From an uncultured Methylotenera sp. (lineage in GTDB: Bacteria; Pseudomonadota; Gammaproteobacteria; Burkholderiales; Methylophilaceae), in the NCBI RefSeq assembly GCF_946479685.1, contig NZ_CAMLGS010000027.1, positions 1-38,454 of the forward strand: a DNA stretch of 38,454 bases, written 5' to 3'. Both the position numbers and the translations under genes were made by a program. Positions 1 through 6,291 of this stretch are shown piece after piece. A model generated the notes under the pieces. That model did not search any database, had not been told where the DNA came from, and worked only from the letters and a program-made list of their open reading frames with translations. Numbering within the stretch: position 1 is the first letter of the stretch; the number at the start of each line of letters is the position of its first letter.

Positions 1-75
1 AATGGTTTGTGTGGCAAATGCAGCTTGGCTAAATAATACAGCGATAATAGATGATGCTAATAATAGTTTTTTCAT
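1..75 (-). CDS. Secreted protein, N-terminal fragment (cut by window edge)
   Basis: Only the first 25 codons lie in the window. They encode a typical Sec signal peptide: MKKLLLASSI, then a hydrophobic stretch ending in a probable signal peptidase I site, AAFA|TQ, at residues 18-21. A good ribosome binding site (AAGGAA) lies 6 bases upstream of the ATG. The gene follows the 223-residue protein at 96-767 on the same strand with a 20-base gap, so it is probably the third gene of the same operon. The mature protein is outside the window and its function cannot be named. Confidence 0.7.
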   Translation of the reverse strand, partial: MKKLLLASSIIAVLFSQAAFATQTI

Positions 76-95
76 AATAAATTCCTTAATCATCA

Positions 96-767
96 TTAAA
101 ATATATACATAAAGTTAAAGCGTGGCTGGCCAGAGTTATTGATGCCAGCCTCTACAAAATAACTTTTATTAATCAGTCGCAGCATGGGCGTCACTTCAAT
201 CTTGTCAGATAAGCCATTCATGTTGCGGGCTTCTAAAATGGCCCATGGCTGAGTTTTATCGTAATCGGTTTCATAAAATGAGAAGCCAGCACGTACGCTG
301 GTGAAATCATGATTAATATGTTCCGCACGATATAGGCGATGTGCTGCAGCAAAGTAAACACGGGTTGTTTCGTAATCAAACTGAACGCCCGGCGTGACCA
401 TGACTTTATCAAAGTGATCGCGCTTTCCCACTAAGTCGTTTTCACCTTGCAATGCACCAACCCCACCCACAAACCATAAGTTGGCTTGTGAGTTTGGTAA
501 GTTCCAGCGCTTGAGTAAGCTGGTATAGGTGAACTCTTCAAGTGTGCGTGTTTTGGTTTTATCATCAGAGCGCATGTAAGTCGCGCCCACACCAAAGGCA
601 TCGCGTGGGGTAATGGCATAGTTCACAAAGGCTTCACGCCAATTAGGGTTAAAGTCACCCATTGCCATATATGAATCTTTAAAGCCCATAGGGCCGGCCA
701 CTGCACTAAAGCTGGATACAAAAAGCCCGAGCTTAAGCAAATGTTTGAAGCAACTGGAAAGTTGCAT
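96..767 (-). CDS. Predicted exported outer-membrane-type protein, unknown function
   Basis: This 223-residue protein starts at the ATG at 767, which has AGGAG seven bases upstream; a TTG at 785 would lie upstream of that site and is rejected. Residues 1-25 form a signal peptide (MQLSSCFKHLL..., cleavage near AVAG). The mature part is rich in alternating aromatic and polar residues (NLWFVGGVGAL, RVYFAAAHRLY, SVRAGFSFYETDY), ends in phenylalanine (FNFMYIF) and has no long hydrophobic helix, as expected for a small outer-membrane beta-barrel. It lies downstream of a Met/His/Cys-rich secreted protein, so an envelope role linked to metal exposure is a reasonable inference. No family is recognised with confidence. 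Confidence 0.65.
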   Translation of the reverse strand: MQLSSCFKHLLKLGLFVSSFSAVAGPMGFKDSYMAMGDFNPNWREAFVNYAITPRDAFGVGATYMRSDDKTKTRTLEEFTYTSLLKRWNLPNSQANLWFVGGVGALQGENDLVGKRDHFDKVMVTPGVQFDYETTRVYFAAAHRLYRAEHINHDFTSVRAGFSFYETDYDKTQPWAILEARNMNGLSDKIEVTPMLRLINKSYFVEAGINNSGQPRFNFMYIF

Positions 768-799
768 GATTACACTCCTAATCAATTTCTAAATTGTTG

Positions 800-823
800 T
801 TTGCCGGCAAAGATGCCGGCATC
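800..823. repeat. Two adjacent perfect 12-bp palindromes
   Basis: TTTGCCGGCAAA (800-811) is followed without a gap by GATGCCGGCATC (812-823). Each is a perfect 12-bp palindrome sharing the core GCCGGC. In RNA the two cores can also pair with each other (TGCCGGC and GCCGGCA around AAAGAT). They lie in the 64-base gap between the two left-edge genes. No U tract follows on either strand, so this is not a standard terminator; a protein-binding site or an mRNA-stabilising hairpin would fit. Confidence 0.6.
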
Positions 824-831
824 AAGAGAAA

Positions 832-1221
832 TTAACTAAAGGTGCGAGGAGGGCGTTCTAAGGAGTCAGGTGCTTGAGAGCGAAAATGAGGCGTAACAAA
901 AGCGGTGAAGTCATTCACAGCAGGGTTTGTAGCCAGAGTAAACAATGGCATAGATAGCACTAAGCCAGCACAAATTACTGAGCAAGTACTGCCCAAGCAA
1001 TAAGTGGGTTTTTGCTGGGTTTGCTTACCCTGATGCATTTGCATTTTACAATGCTCGCCCATTGCCATACTTTGCTGTGAGTCTTGTTCACTCAGCATCG
1101 CGGTGTGGTGGCTACTTTCTGCACTGTTAGATTGGTTCATTGCCATTTGCATAGAAATTGCCTGCATTGGCATTAGCAATACTAAAAGTGTTACCAGTAA
1201 ATGTAAAAGTTGTTTTCTCAC
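832..1221 (-). CDS. Met/His/Cys-rich secreted protein, possibly metal (copper) related
   Basis: Starting at the GTG at 1221, the protein has 129 residues and an excellent signal peptide (MRKQLLHLLVTLLVLLMPMQA). A TTG at 1275 would add 18 residues before the positive n-region and is less likely. The mature part holds many Met, His and Cys residues (SMQMAMNQS, SSHHTAM, HCKMQMHQG), then a hydrophobic segment with three Cys (CLGSTCSVIC) and a C-terminus ending LERPPRTFS. Short proteins ending in LERPPR-type motifs and rich in Met/His often occur near copper-handling genes in proteobacteria; that link is an inference here. It is the first gene of the left-edge operon. Start uncertain. Confidence 0.6.
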   Translation of the reverse strand: MRKQLLHLLVTLLVLLMPMQAISMQMAMNQSNSAESSHHTAMLSEQDSQQSMAMGEHCKMQMHQGKQTQQKPTYCLGSTCSVICAGLVLSMPLFTLATNPAVNDFTAFVTPHFRSQAPDSLERPPRTFS

Positions 1222-1376
1222 AGCCCTTATGATGCCCTCAATTAAGAAAAGTTGCAAATTGGAGTGGCTGTGCAATTTATTTCCCTACTGAAAGTAACTA
1301 TTTCGTCATGCCTTTGGGCTGGATACAAAGGGTATTTAAGAACCGAGGTGCAACCAAGCAATCTTGGGGTTTTCAT

Positions 1377-2063
1377 TTAAAACACATTAGATAGCCAAAT
1401 TATGGCGGCAACAAATGTTCCACTGCCAATAATTGGAACAACCACATATCTTATCCACCACCGTAATCCTATATTATCTGTTGGTGTGCTAGATAAATTT
1501 TTATAGGGTTTATCTATGTTTGTCAGGCTGGCAAGACTTTTCCTGTATGCAAAAAGGACTTCTTTGCTTAGTTTTATGTAAGCACTACCTATAGTTGAGT
1601 TCGTTAAAACTTTAGTTTTTGCTATAACGAAATATCCTACATCAGTGAGTTCAATTTCTACATCAGATATATTAGTTACAACTTCAAAAAGAGCTGATTT
1701 ATAAATTTCAGTAAAATGACTAAGGCTTATTGGTAAGTGCCACTCCTTAAATAATAAATCAACAATTATAGAAATCTCTGCTTGGTCATTCATCTTGCTA
1801 ACTAAAAAAAAGCAAACATTACTGAACTCTGATTGAGAAATAGTTAATGATATTGATAAACCATTGGGAAAGTCTGTAGGTTTAATTCCATTAAAATCAT
1901 ATGGGTATAATTTTTGTGTATGGGTATCACTACTGTTTGCTGAAGCGTCAATTGAATAAATAGTATTGTCATTAAGCGGTGGGGTGTGTTGATGATAAGA
2001 GAGAACTCTTTCCCCTATTCTTATTTCTTTTGAGTTAATGATTTCAAATTTTGGATTTGACAT
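1377..2063 (-). CDS. Hypothetical tail-anchored membrane protein, AT-rich
   Basis: This 228-residue protein has no recognisable family. It has no signal peptide; residues 1-195 are soluble-looking, and residues 203-226 (WIRYVVVPIIG...) form one hydrophobic C-terminal segment, so it would be tail-anchored with the bulk in the cytoplasm. The coding sequence is clearly richer in A and T than its neighbours, with many AAA, TTA and ATA codons, and there is no convincing ribosome binding site before the ATG. It stands alone between the left-edge operon and tRNA-Met. Odd composition plus an orphan position beside a tRNA suggests acquisition by transfer, but no flanking repeat of the tRNA end was found. 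Confidence 0.55.
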   Translation of the reverse strand: MSNPKFEIINSKEIRIGERVLSYHQHTPPLNDNTIYSIDASANSSDTHTQKLYPYDFNGIKPTDFPNGLSISLTISQSEFSNVCFFLVSKMNDQAEISIIVDLLFKEWHLPISLSHFTEIYKSALFEVVTNISDVEIELTDVGYFVIAKTKVLTNSTIGSAYIKLSKEVLFAYRKSLASLTNIDKPYKNLSSTPTDNIGLRWWIRYVVVPIIGSGTFVAAIIWLSNVF

Positions 2064-2289
2064 ATATTGAGTGATTATTTAAGTCACAATATTTTGTTAA
2101 GTAAGGAGCTATTGCAATCAATGAAAATTTCTAAACGTTAAACTCTGAATAATTCTTTATCATGATTATAAGGCTGTCTTTGATATTGACTCTAGGTTTT
2201 AGCGAGCTAGGCTAGCAAGTAACAAATATGCAAATTGAAGTTTGTTAACTGTACTGAGTTATTATTTTATATGAGAAAAGTTGCTGCAA

Positions 2290-2317
2290 ATTTAATCGTA
2301 TCTAATTACGATTAAAT
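2290..2317. repeat. Perfect 11-bp AT-rich inverted repeat
   Basis: ATTTAATCGTA (2290-2300) and TACGATTAAAT (2307-2317) form a perfect inverted repeat around a 6-base centre. It sits in the 339-base stretch between the orphan gene and tRNA-Met. No T run follows on either strand. Apart from this repeat and the tRNA terminator, nothing else was seen in that stretch. Confidence 0.5.
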
Positions 2318-2361
2318 CAGAGCTTTGATGAGAACGTTGACTACTAATCGAGAAAATAGCA

Positions 2362-2396
2362 GAAAGAAAAACGCCCCATTCTTTCGAATGGGGCGT
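2362..2396 (-). terminator. Rho-independent terminator of tRNA-Met
   Basis: A perfect 11-bp stem (ACGCCCCATTC with GAATGGGGCGT, 2371-2396) with a 4-base loop is followed on the minus strand by TTTTTCTTT. It starts 7 bases downstream of the tRNA-Met CCA end. Confidence 0.9.
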
Positions 2397-2402
2397 CTTT
2401 AT

Positions 2403-2479
2403 TGGTGGTGAAAGAGGGACTTGAACCCTCGACCCCAGGATTATGAATCCTGTGCTCTAACCAGCTGAGCTACATCACC
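2403..2479 (-). tRNA. tRNA-Met (CAU), elongator type
   Basis: The minus strand folds into a full cloverleaf of 77 nt with encoded CCA: D arm GCTC...GAGC, anticodon stem CAGGA/TCCTG with loop TTCATAA (anticodon CAU), T arm GAGGG TTCAAGT CCCTC. Its D-loop and variable region match elongator tRNA-Met. It lacks the unpaired first base of initiator tRNA, and a tRNA-Ile2 whose C34 becomes lysidine cannot be fully excluded. The acceptor stem is odd: GGTGATG against TTTCACC gives U6-U67 and G7-U66 at its base. A promoter at 2516-2544 and a terminator at 2362-2396 make it a single-gene transcript. Confidence 0.92.
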
Positions 2480-2515
2480 TTGTAAACTGGTTGCTTCAAA
2501 TTCAGCAAGGTCGCA

Positions 2516-2544
2516 ATTCTAGTGTTTTAGTGGTGAATTGTCAA
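2516..2544 (-). promoter_or_regulatory. Sigma-70 promoter of tRNA-Met
   Basis: On the minus strand a perfect -35 TTGACA (2539-2544) is followed, after exactly 17 bases, by -10 TAGAAT (2516-2521). The discriminator is GC-rich (TGCGACC), as at stringently controlled stable-RNA promoters. The expected start near 2509 leaves a leader of about 30 nt before the tRNA. Confidence 0.85.
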
Positions 2545-2569
2545 AAGTTTTAGTGGTGAATTGTTAAAA
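2524..2569. repeat. Tandem duplication of a 23-bp unit at the tRNA-Met promoter
   Basis: Positions 2524-2546 and 2547-2569 are adjacent copies of a 23-bp unit (GTTTTAGTGGTGAATTG...) differing at one base, C against T. The difference falls in the -35: the inner copy gives TTGACA on the minus strand, the outer copy TTAACA. The outer copy therefore duplicates the spacer and -35 upstream of the working promoter. Confidence 0.9.
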
Positions 2570-2656
2570 ATAGTTTTCACTTTTTGGTTATTTCTAATAA
2601 TTAAAGTGATTAGGCTATTGTCCTGTTGTTTTCTATCCCTCAGTTGGGTTGTTTAA

Positions 2657-3118
2657 TTATCGGTTTCTTGAAATATCTACGATAAGTGATGCGCTGTAGT
2701 GCTTCCATTTGATGATAATTACGTAGGCATATTCACGAGCTTGTTGCGCTAAGTTTTCTGATAGGTTGGCTATTTTTTCCGGGATGGAGATGACCATGTT
2801 CTCGCCAAAATATTTGCGCGCGTTGCCAGAGATGGTGTTGGCGATTTCGCCTACGACATCAAGCAGGTTTTCTTCTGACTGGTTGGTTTCTTTCATCACC
2901 GTGAGCAGGTGCCGCAGCATGGCGCTAGGGGCGGAGAAGTAGAGCGCACCTTCGTAGCCGTCGCTGACCTTGATTTTTCCGGTGTAATCATTCATTGGAA
3001 ATGCGTTTTGGGCAAGGTACGCTACTTTAATCGCGGCGGCTTCTTTGGTTGCTTGTTTAAAGTAGTTGCCGATGGCCTCAATAAAGACTTCGATGTCTTT
3101 TTCACTTAAGTCACTCAT
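2657..3118 (-). CDS. CheX-type chemotaxis phosphatase
   Basis: This 153-residue protein matches the CheC/CheX/FliY phosphatase family, which removes phosphate from CheY-like receivers. The signature lies at residues 81-105: LLDVVGEIANTISGNARKYFG, with the catalytic Glu91 and Asn94 of the E-x2-N motif in the usual GEI(x)N context. One such motif, as here, is typical of CheX. It is the last gene of a three-gene module and its start overlaps the response regulator by 8 bases (3111-3118), implying translational coupling. Its natural substrate is probably the adjacent receiver. No signal peptide or membrane segment. Confidence 0.82.
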   Translation of the reverse strand: MSDLSEKDIEVFIEAIGNYFKQATKEAAAIKVAYLAQNAFPMNDYTGKIKVSDGYEGALYFSAPSAMLRHLLTVMKETNQSEENLLDVVGEIANTISGNARKYFGENMVISIPEKIANLSENLAQQAREYAYVIIIKWKHYSASLIVDISRNR

Positions 3119-3485
3119 TTTCTTTTATTAGCTCCAGTAACGCGTTGACGAGTTCTTCATCTGTGAATGGTTTATATAAAAAGCCATTGGCGCCGTTTTT
3201 AAGCGCTTCAATTGCGGTGGCTTTGTCGCTAAGCGCAGAGATGATGAGAATTTTGATGTTAGGGTCGAACTCTACTAATAGGGCGGTACATTCCACTCCA
3301 TCCATCTCCGGCATGGTGAGGTCCATGGTGACGATGTCTGGGCGCTGTGCCACACATAATGCAAATGCATCGGTGCCGTTGGCTGCAGTGCCTACTATCT
3401 CGATGGGAGGCAGTTTAGAGTCTGCGATAATTCTGGAAATTCGGCTCCTGATAATGTTGGAGTCATCGACTATCATTAATTTCAT
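3111..3485 (-). CDS. Single-domain CheY-like response regulator
   Basis: A stand-alone receiver of 124 residues. All phosphorylation residues are visible: Asp7 and Asp8 (IVDDS), the phosphoacceptor Asp55 (TMDLTMPEMDG), the switch Ser83 (IISA) and Lys105 (YKPF). There is no output domain, so it must act by protein contact, as CheY does on the flagellar switch. The ATG overlaps the stop of the kinase gene by 4 bases (3482-3485) and the stop overlaps the CheX gene. It is presumably phosphorylated by the upstream kinase and dephosphorylated by CheX. Confidence 0.9.
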   Translation of the reverse strand: MKLMIVDDSNIIRSRISRIIADSKLPPIEIVGTAANGTDAFALCVAQRPDIVTMDLTMPEMDGVECTALLVEFDPNIKILIISALSDKATAIEALKNGANGFLYKPFTDEELVNALLELIKENE

Positions 3486-5614
3486 ATTACGGCCTCTGTC
3501 GCATTTAGGTTAATAGATGGTTTAGCATGCTTGGAAATGCGGAAGGAAAACTGTGTAAAAACATCGGGCTTGGTGTCTATTTTTAGCTCACCGCCAATTT
3601 CGTTGATCAGGGATTGCACCAAATCCATGCCTACACCACGGCCTGCGTCTTGGTCTGTGCCATTGGCTGTTGAGAAACCAGGCTCAAATAGTTTGGCCAC
3701 AATTTCTTTGTCTGATAACTGATGCACCATGTCTCTTGAGTAGCGTCCGGACGTGAGCATGGCGGCACGGATGCGGTTAGGGACGATACCCTGACCATCG
3801 TCGCGCACGATAAAGTCAATAATTCCTTCTGGGTTCATGCGCGTGGTAATGGATATTTCGCCATGTGCTGATTTGCCATGAGCTAATCTGGTGTCGGCCG
3901 ATTCTATGCCATGACAGATACCATTGCGGATTAACTGGATGCCAATCTGTTGCAGTTGATGTACGGTTTTTGTGTCCATCTCATCTAATAGTGCTAGTTC
4001 CAGATTGAGCTGCACGTTTTTATTTTGGCTTTGATTGACCTGCTCGGCGAGGCGTTTTAGATTGTTGGCAACACTGACCGAGATTGCTTGAGGTGCGCTT
4101 GGGCTGTTATTGGCTTGGTGATGTGCCTGCATGAAATCCACAATCATTTCAATTTGTGTAATTTGCTCCAGCAGTGCACTTAACATGACCGGTAGGCTTA
4201 GAATCTCCTGGGCATCCCATTCGTTCTTGTTGCGTAAGGATACCAAGTGCTCTTCAAATTGATGCGCTAACGTTTCAATAGCCTGTAGACCAATCGCTGA
4301 AGATTCACCTTTAATCGCATGAATGATACGGAAGCATTGGTTCACCATATCGCTATGTGTAGCGGCGCGTTTATCGGCGTTGGCTAATACCTCGTTAATC
4401 ACGTCTAGGCTGCTGTGTGCCTGCGTCAAGAATTGGCGCAGCTGAGTGATATCAGCTTGCAACAGGGCTTTTAGCAGATCCAGATTAATGCTGGATTGAC
4501 CTTTGAGCTTGGTAAGCTCCTCTGCTTGTGTAACTTGCTCGGTGACGTCTTGTACCGTTACTAATAAGTGCAATACTTGTTTGTTTTCTACTACACGGTT
4601 GAACTGGAAGCTAAGGTAACGTGGGGTAGCGTCGTCCTTGCTTTGTACCTTGACCTGTGTGAGCGGGTTCAGGCTCAGCATCAAACTTTCTTTCACCTTG
4701 TTGCCGAACAGTAGCTGGATGTAGTCTTTGGACGAGGTGTAAATCTCCTCTGAAACCAGTTGTTGCAAGATGGGCATGAATGGCATGTTGGCGCTTACTT
4801 CATGCTGCAAGATTTGTTCAATCGAGCGTGAAATCTGACTGCCGACGGCTAGCTCAGGATCTAATAGGAATAGCCCCTCTTTCACGGTATTCAGAATCTC
4901 GGTAGTTTCGCGTTGCGCTTTTTCAATTTCGCCATCGGCAGTACGCAATTTACGTAGTGCATTAAACACAATATTGGCAAACAGTAGGAGTGATAATACC
5001 AATGCAATGGTTTGAATCAGTTGTAATTGGCTGGCTTTGGCTTTGGTGTTTTGTTCCAGTTGGGTGGTTAGGTTATTCATCAGATTTAATAACTTCAGAT
5101 TATTCTCGCGCGCATAATCTGTAGCTAGATCTAACCTGACTTCATCTATCACTCGGCTTTGGATAACTGATTCCAGTAACTTTTTGTAGGGCTGCCAAAT
5201 GAGCAGTGCATCATTCACAGCTTGAATAGATGCGGCGTCAGTTACTTTAGGCAGAAATACTGGTTTTTCGTTACCACCCATCACAGTGCCGCCAGATTTA
5301 AATGCATTGAGAGTTGTGTCAAACAGCGTACTAACTTTTTTGAGCTCCTCTGTGTTTTTTGCATCAAACTTACCTTGAGCCGCATCAACCTGAATCGATA
5401 GCAGGACTTTGGCCGTGCGTTGCGACAGCATACGCTGCCGCCCTGAAAGGTTGATGGAAACAGCGTCACTATCAAGAGTGGAGGAAGTGTAGAAATTAAG
5501 GCCAAGCACTGCCAAGTTAAATACCAGAAAGAGTGTAACGGCCAATAGAATGCCGCGGTATTTGTTCAACGTACCTAGCTGCTGCTTTTGATTAGACGTA
5601 CTGTTGCTGGACAT
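3482..5614 (-). CDS. Membrane CheA-like histidine kinase with PilJ/NarX-like sensor
   Basis: This 710-residue protein has, in order: a membrane segment (about 21-43); a periplasmic PilJ/NarX-like region starting with the P-box SINLSGRQRMLSQR (53-66); a second membrane segment (about 198-220); a PAS-like region (about 235-365); an HPt domain with phosphoacceptor His432 (FRIIHAIKGESSAIG); and a CheA-type ATPase domain (about 545-695) with N box LIRNGICHGIE (562-571), G1 DDGQGI (605-610) and G2 GRGVGMDLV (658-666). It lacks the CheW-like regulatory domain of true CheA and a classical H-box, so autophosphorylation on His432 is expected. AAGGAG precedes the ATG. It is the first gene of the module with the receiver and CheX. 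Confidence 0.82.
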   Translation of the reverse strand: MSSNSTSNQKQQLGTLNKYRGILLAVTLFLVFNLAVLGLNFYTSSTLDSDAVSINLSGRQRMLSQRTAKVLLSIQVDAAQGKFDAKNTEELKKVSTLFDTTLNAFKSGGTVMGGNEKPVFLPKVTDAASIQAVNDALLIWQPYKKLLESVIQSRVIDEVRLDLATDYARENNLKLLNLMNNLTTQLEQNTKAKASQLQLIQTIALVLSLLLFANIVFNALRKLRTADGEIEKAQRETTEILNTVKEGLFLLDPELAVGSQISRSIEQILQHEVSANMPFMPILQQLVSEEIYTSSKDYIQLLFGNKVKESLMLSLNPLTQVKVQSKDDATPRYLSFQFNRVVENKQVLHLLVTVQDVTEQVTQAEELTKLKGQSSINLDLLKALLQADITQLRQFLTQAHSSLDVINEVLANADKRAATHSDMVNQCFRIIHAIKGESSAIGLQAIETLAHQFEEHLVSLRNKNEWDAQEILSLPVMLSALLEQITQIEMIVDFMQAHHQANNSPSAPQAISVSVANNLKRLAEQVNQSQNKNVQLNLELALLDEMDTKTVHQLQQIGIQLIRNGICHGIESADTRLAHGKSAHGEISITTRMNPEGIIDFIVRDDGQGIVPNRIRAAMLTSGRYSRDMVHQLSDKEIVAKLFEPGFSTANGTDQDAGRGVGMDLVQSLINEIGGELKIDTKPDVFTQFSFRISKHAKPSINLNATEAVI

Positions 5615-5771
5615 GCCTGCTCCTTATGCAATGGTTAAAATATGTGTATTACAGTTCACTGTGTTGCTGCACGATTGAAACGGAGCACCAAAGCGTTGCA
5701 AGTTCGCTTCAAGCCAATCGCGTTTACCTCATACTGTATTTGGCTAAATCTAAATCCATTCAAGCTCTAAC

Positions 5772-5822
5772 AAAAAAGGCGTCTTCCATACCGAGTAATA
5801 CCCCAGCTGGAAAGACGCCTTT
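5772..5822 (-). terminator. Rho-independent terminator upstream of the kinase operon
   Basis: AAAGGCGTCTT (5775-5785) pairs with AAGACGCCTTT (5812-5822), 11 bp, with an inner CC/GG extension in a 26-base loop. The minus strand ends in TTTTTTG, so it works best in that direction. It lies about 470 bases beyond the ychF stop, too far to be its obvious terminator, and may end a small RNA from 5830-6060. Confidence 0.6.
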
Positions 5823-5897
5823 GTCTTAATTCATTATGCTCAAGCTTAGAGCCACTTAATGCCGCCATTGGCATCAGTGTTTACGTTTTAAAGCTAT

Positions 5898-5997
5898 TTA
5901 CCTGCCCACGCATTGGGTAGGTAAGTGTTGTAGCAAGCACCAGTTACCTAGCTGTGCTTCTATTGATAAAAGCAATAGCTATGCCATGCATGGTGGC
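5898..5997. other. Cluster of four hairpins; candidate structured RNA
   Basis: The 677-base gap 5615-6291 has no convincing gene. Within it four hairpins follow in 100 bases: 5898-5924 (TTACCT-G-CCCA with TGGG-T-AGGTAA, 5-base loop), 5935-5959 (AAGCAC/GTGCTT), 5960-5978 (CTATTG/CAATAG, 7-base loop) and 5983-5997 (GCCA/TGGC over the palindrome CCATGCATGG). On the minus strand they lead into the terminator at 5772-5822. No known RNA family was recognised and no strong promoter was found. Strand and existence of a transcript are unproven. Confidence 0.3.
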
Positions 5998-6204
5998 TTA
6001 TGTAACTGTTTGATATTTAATGATAATTAAATTTATTGCGTTGGGTGTTGGTATGTATAGATGCACAAAGAGAGTGCAGTAGCATCGTTAACTACAAGGA
6101 GTCACTTAGAGTATAGTGCGGGGAACGTGGCTTAAAACAGTAGTGATTCGGTGTGAGGGGAAGGGGGGTGGGATGTTGGTGCTGTGAGTATTAGAGCATC
6201 AGTA

Positions 6205-6249
6205 TTTAAAACCATGAGTATATGTAGTGGTTAACACATACACTCATGG
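6205..6249 (-). terminator. Probable terminator of ychF
   Basis: CCATGAGT-A-TATGT (6212-6225) and ACATA-C-ACTCATGG (6236-6249) form a 14-position stem with a 10-base loop. In minus-strand RNA the single mismatch becomes a G-U pair, so the stem is fully paired, and it is followed by UUUUAAAU. It lies 43 bases after the ychF stop. Confidence 0.6.
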
Positions 6250-6291
6250 CTGTTGCCACACTTAGCTCAGCTGAGGGTGTAGATTAAATCT

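Noticed and set aside
2403..2479. Initiator tRNA-fMet
   Set aside because: The first base pair is G-C, not the mismatch typical of the initiator, and the anticodon stem lacks the three G-C pairs; elongator tRNA-Met fits.
5626..5829. Plus-strand frame of 67 codons in the kinase/ychF gap
   Set aside because: It runs through the terminator hairpin at 5772-5822 and has no ribosome binding site or protein-like pattern.
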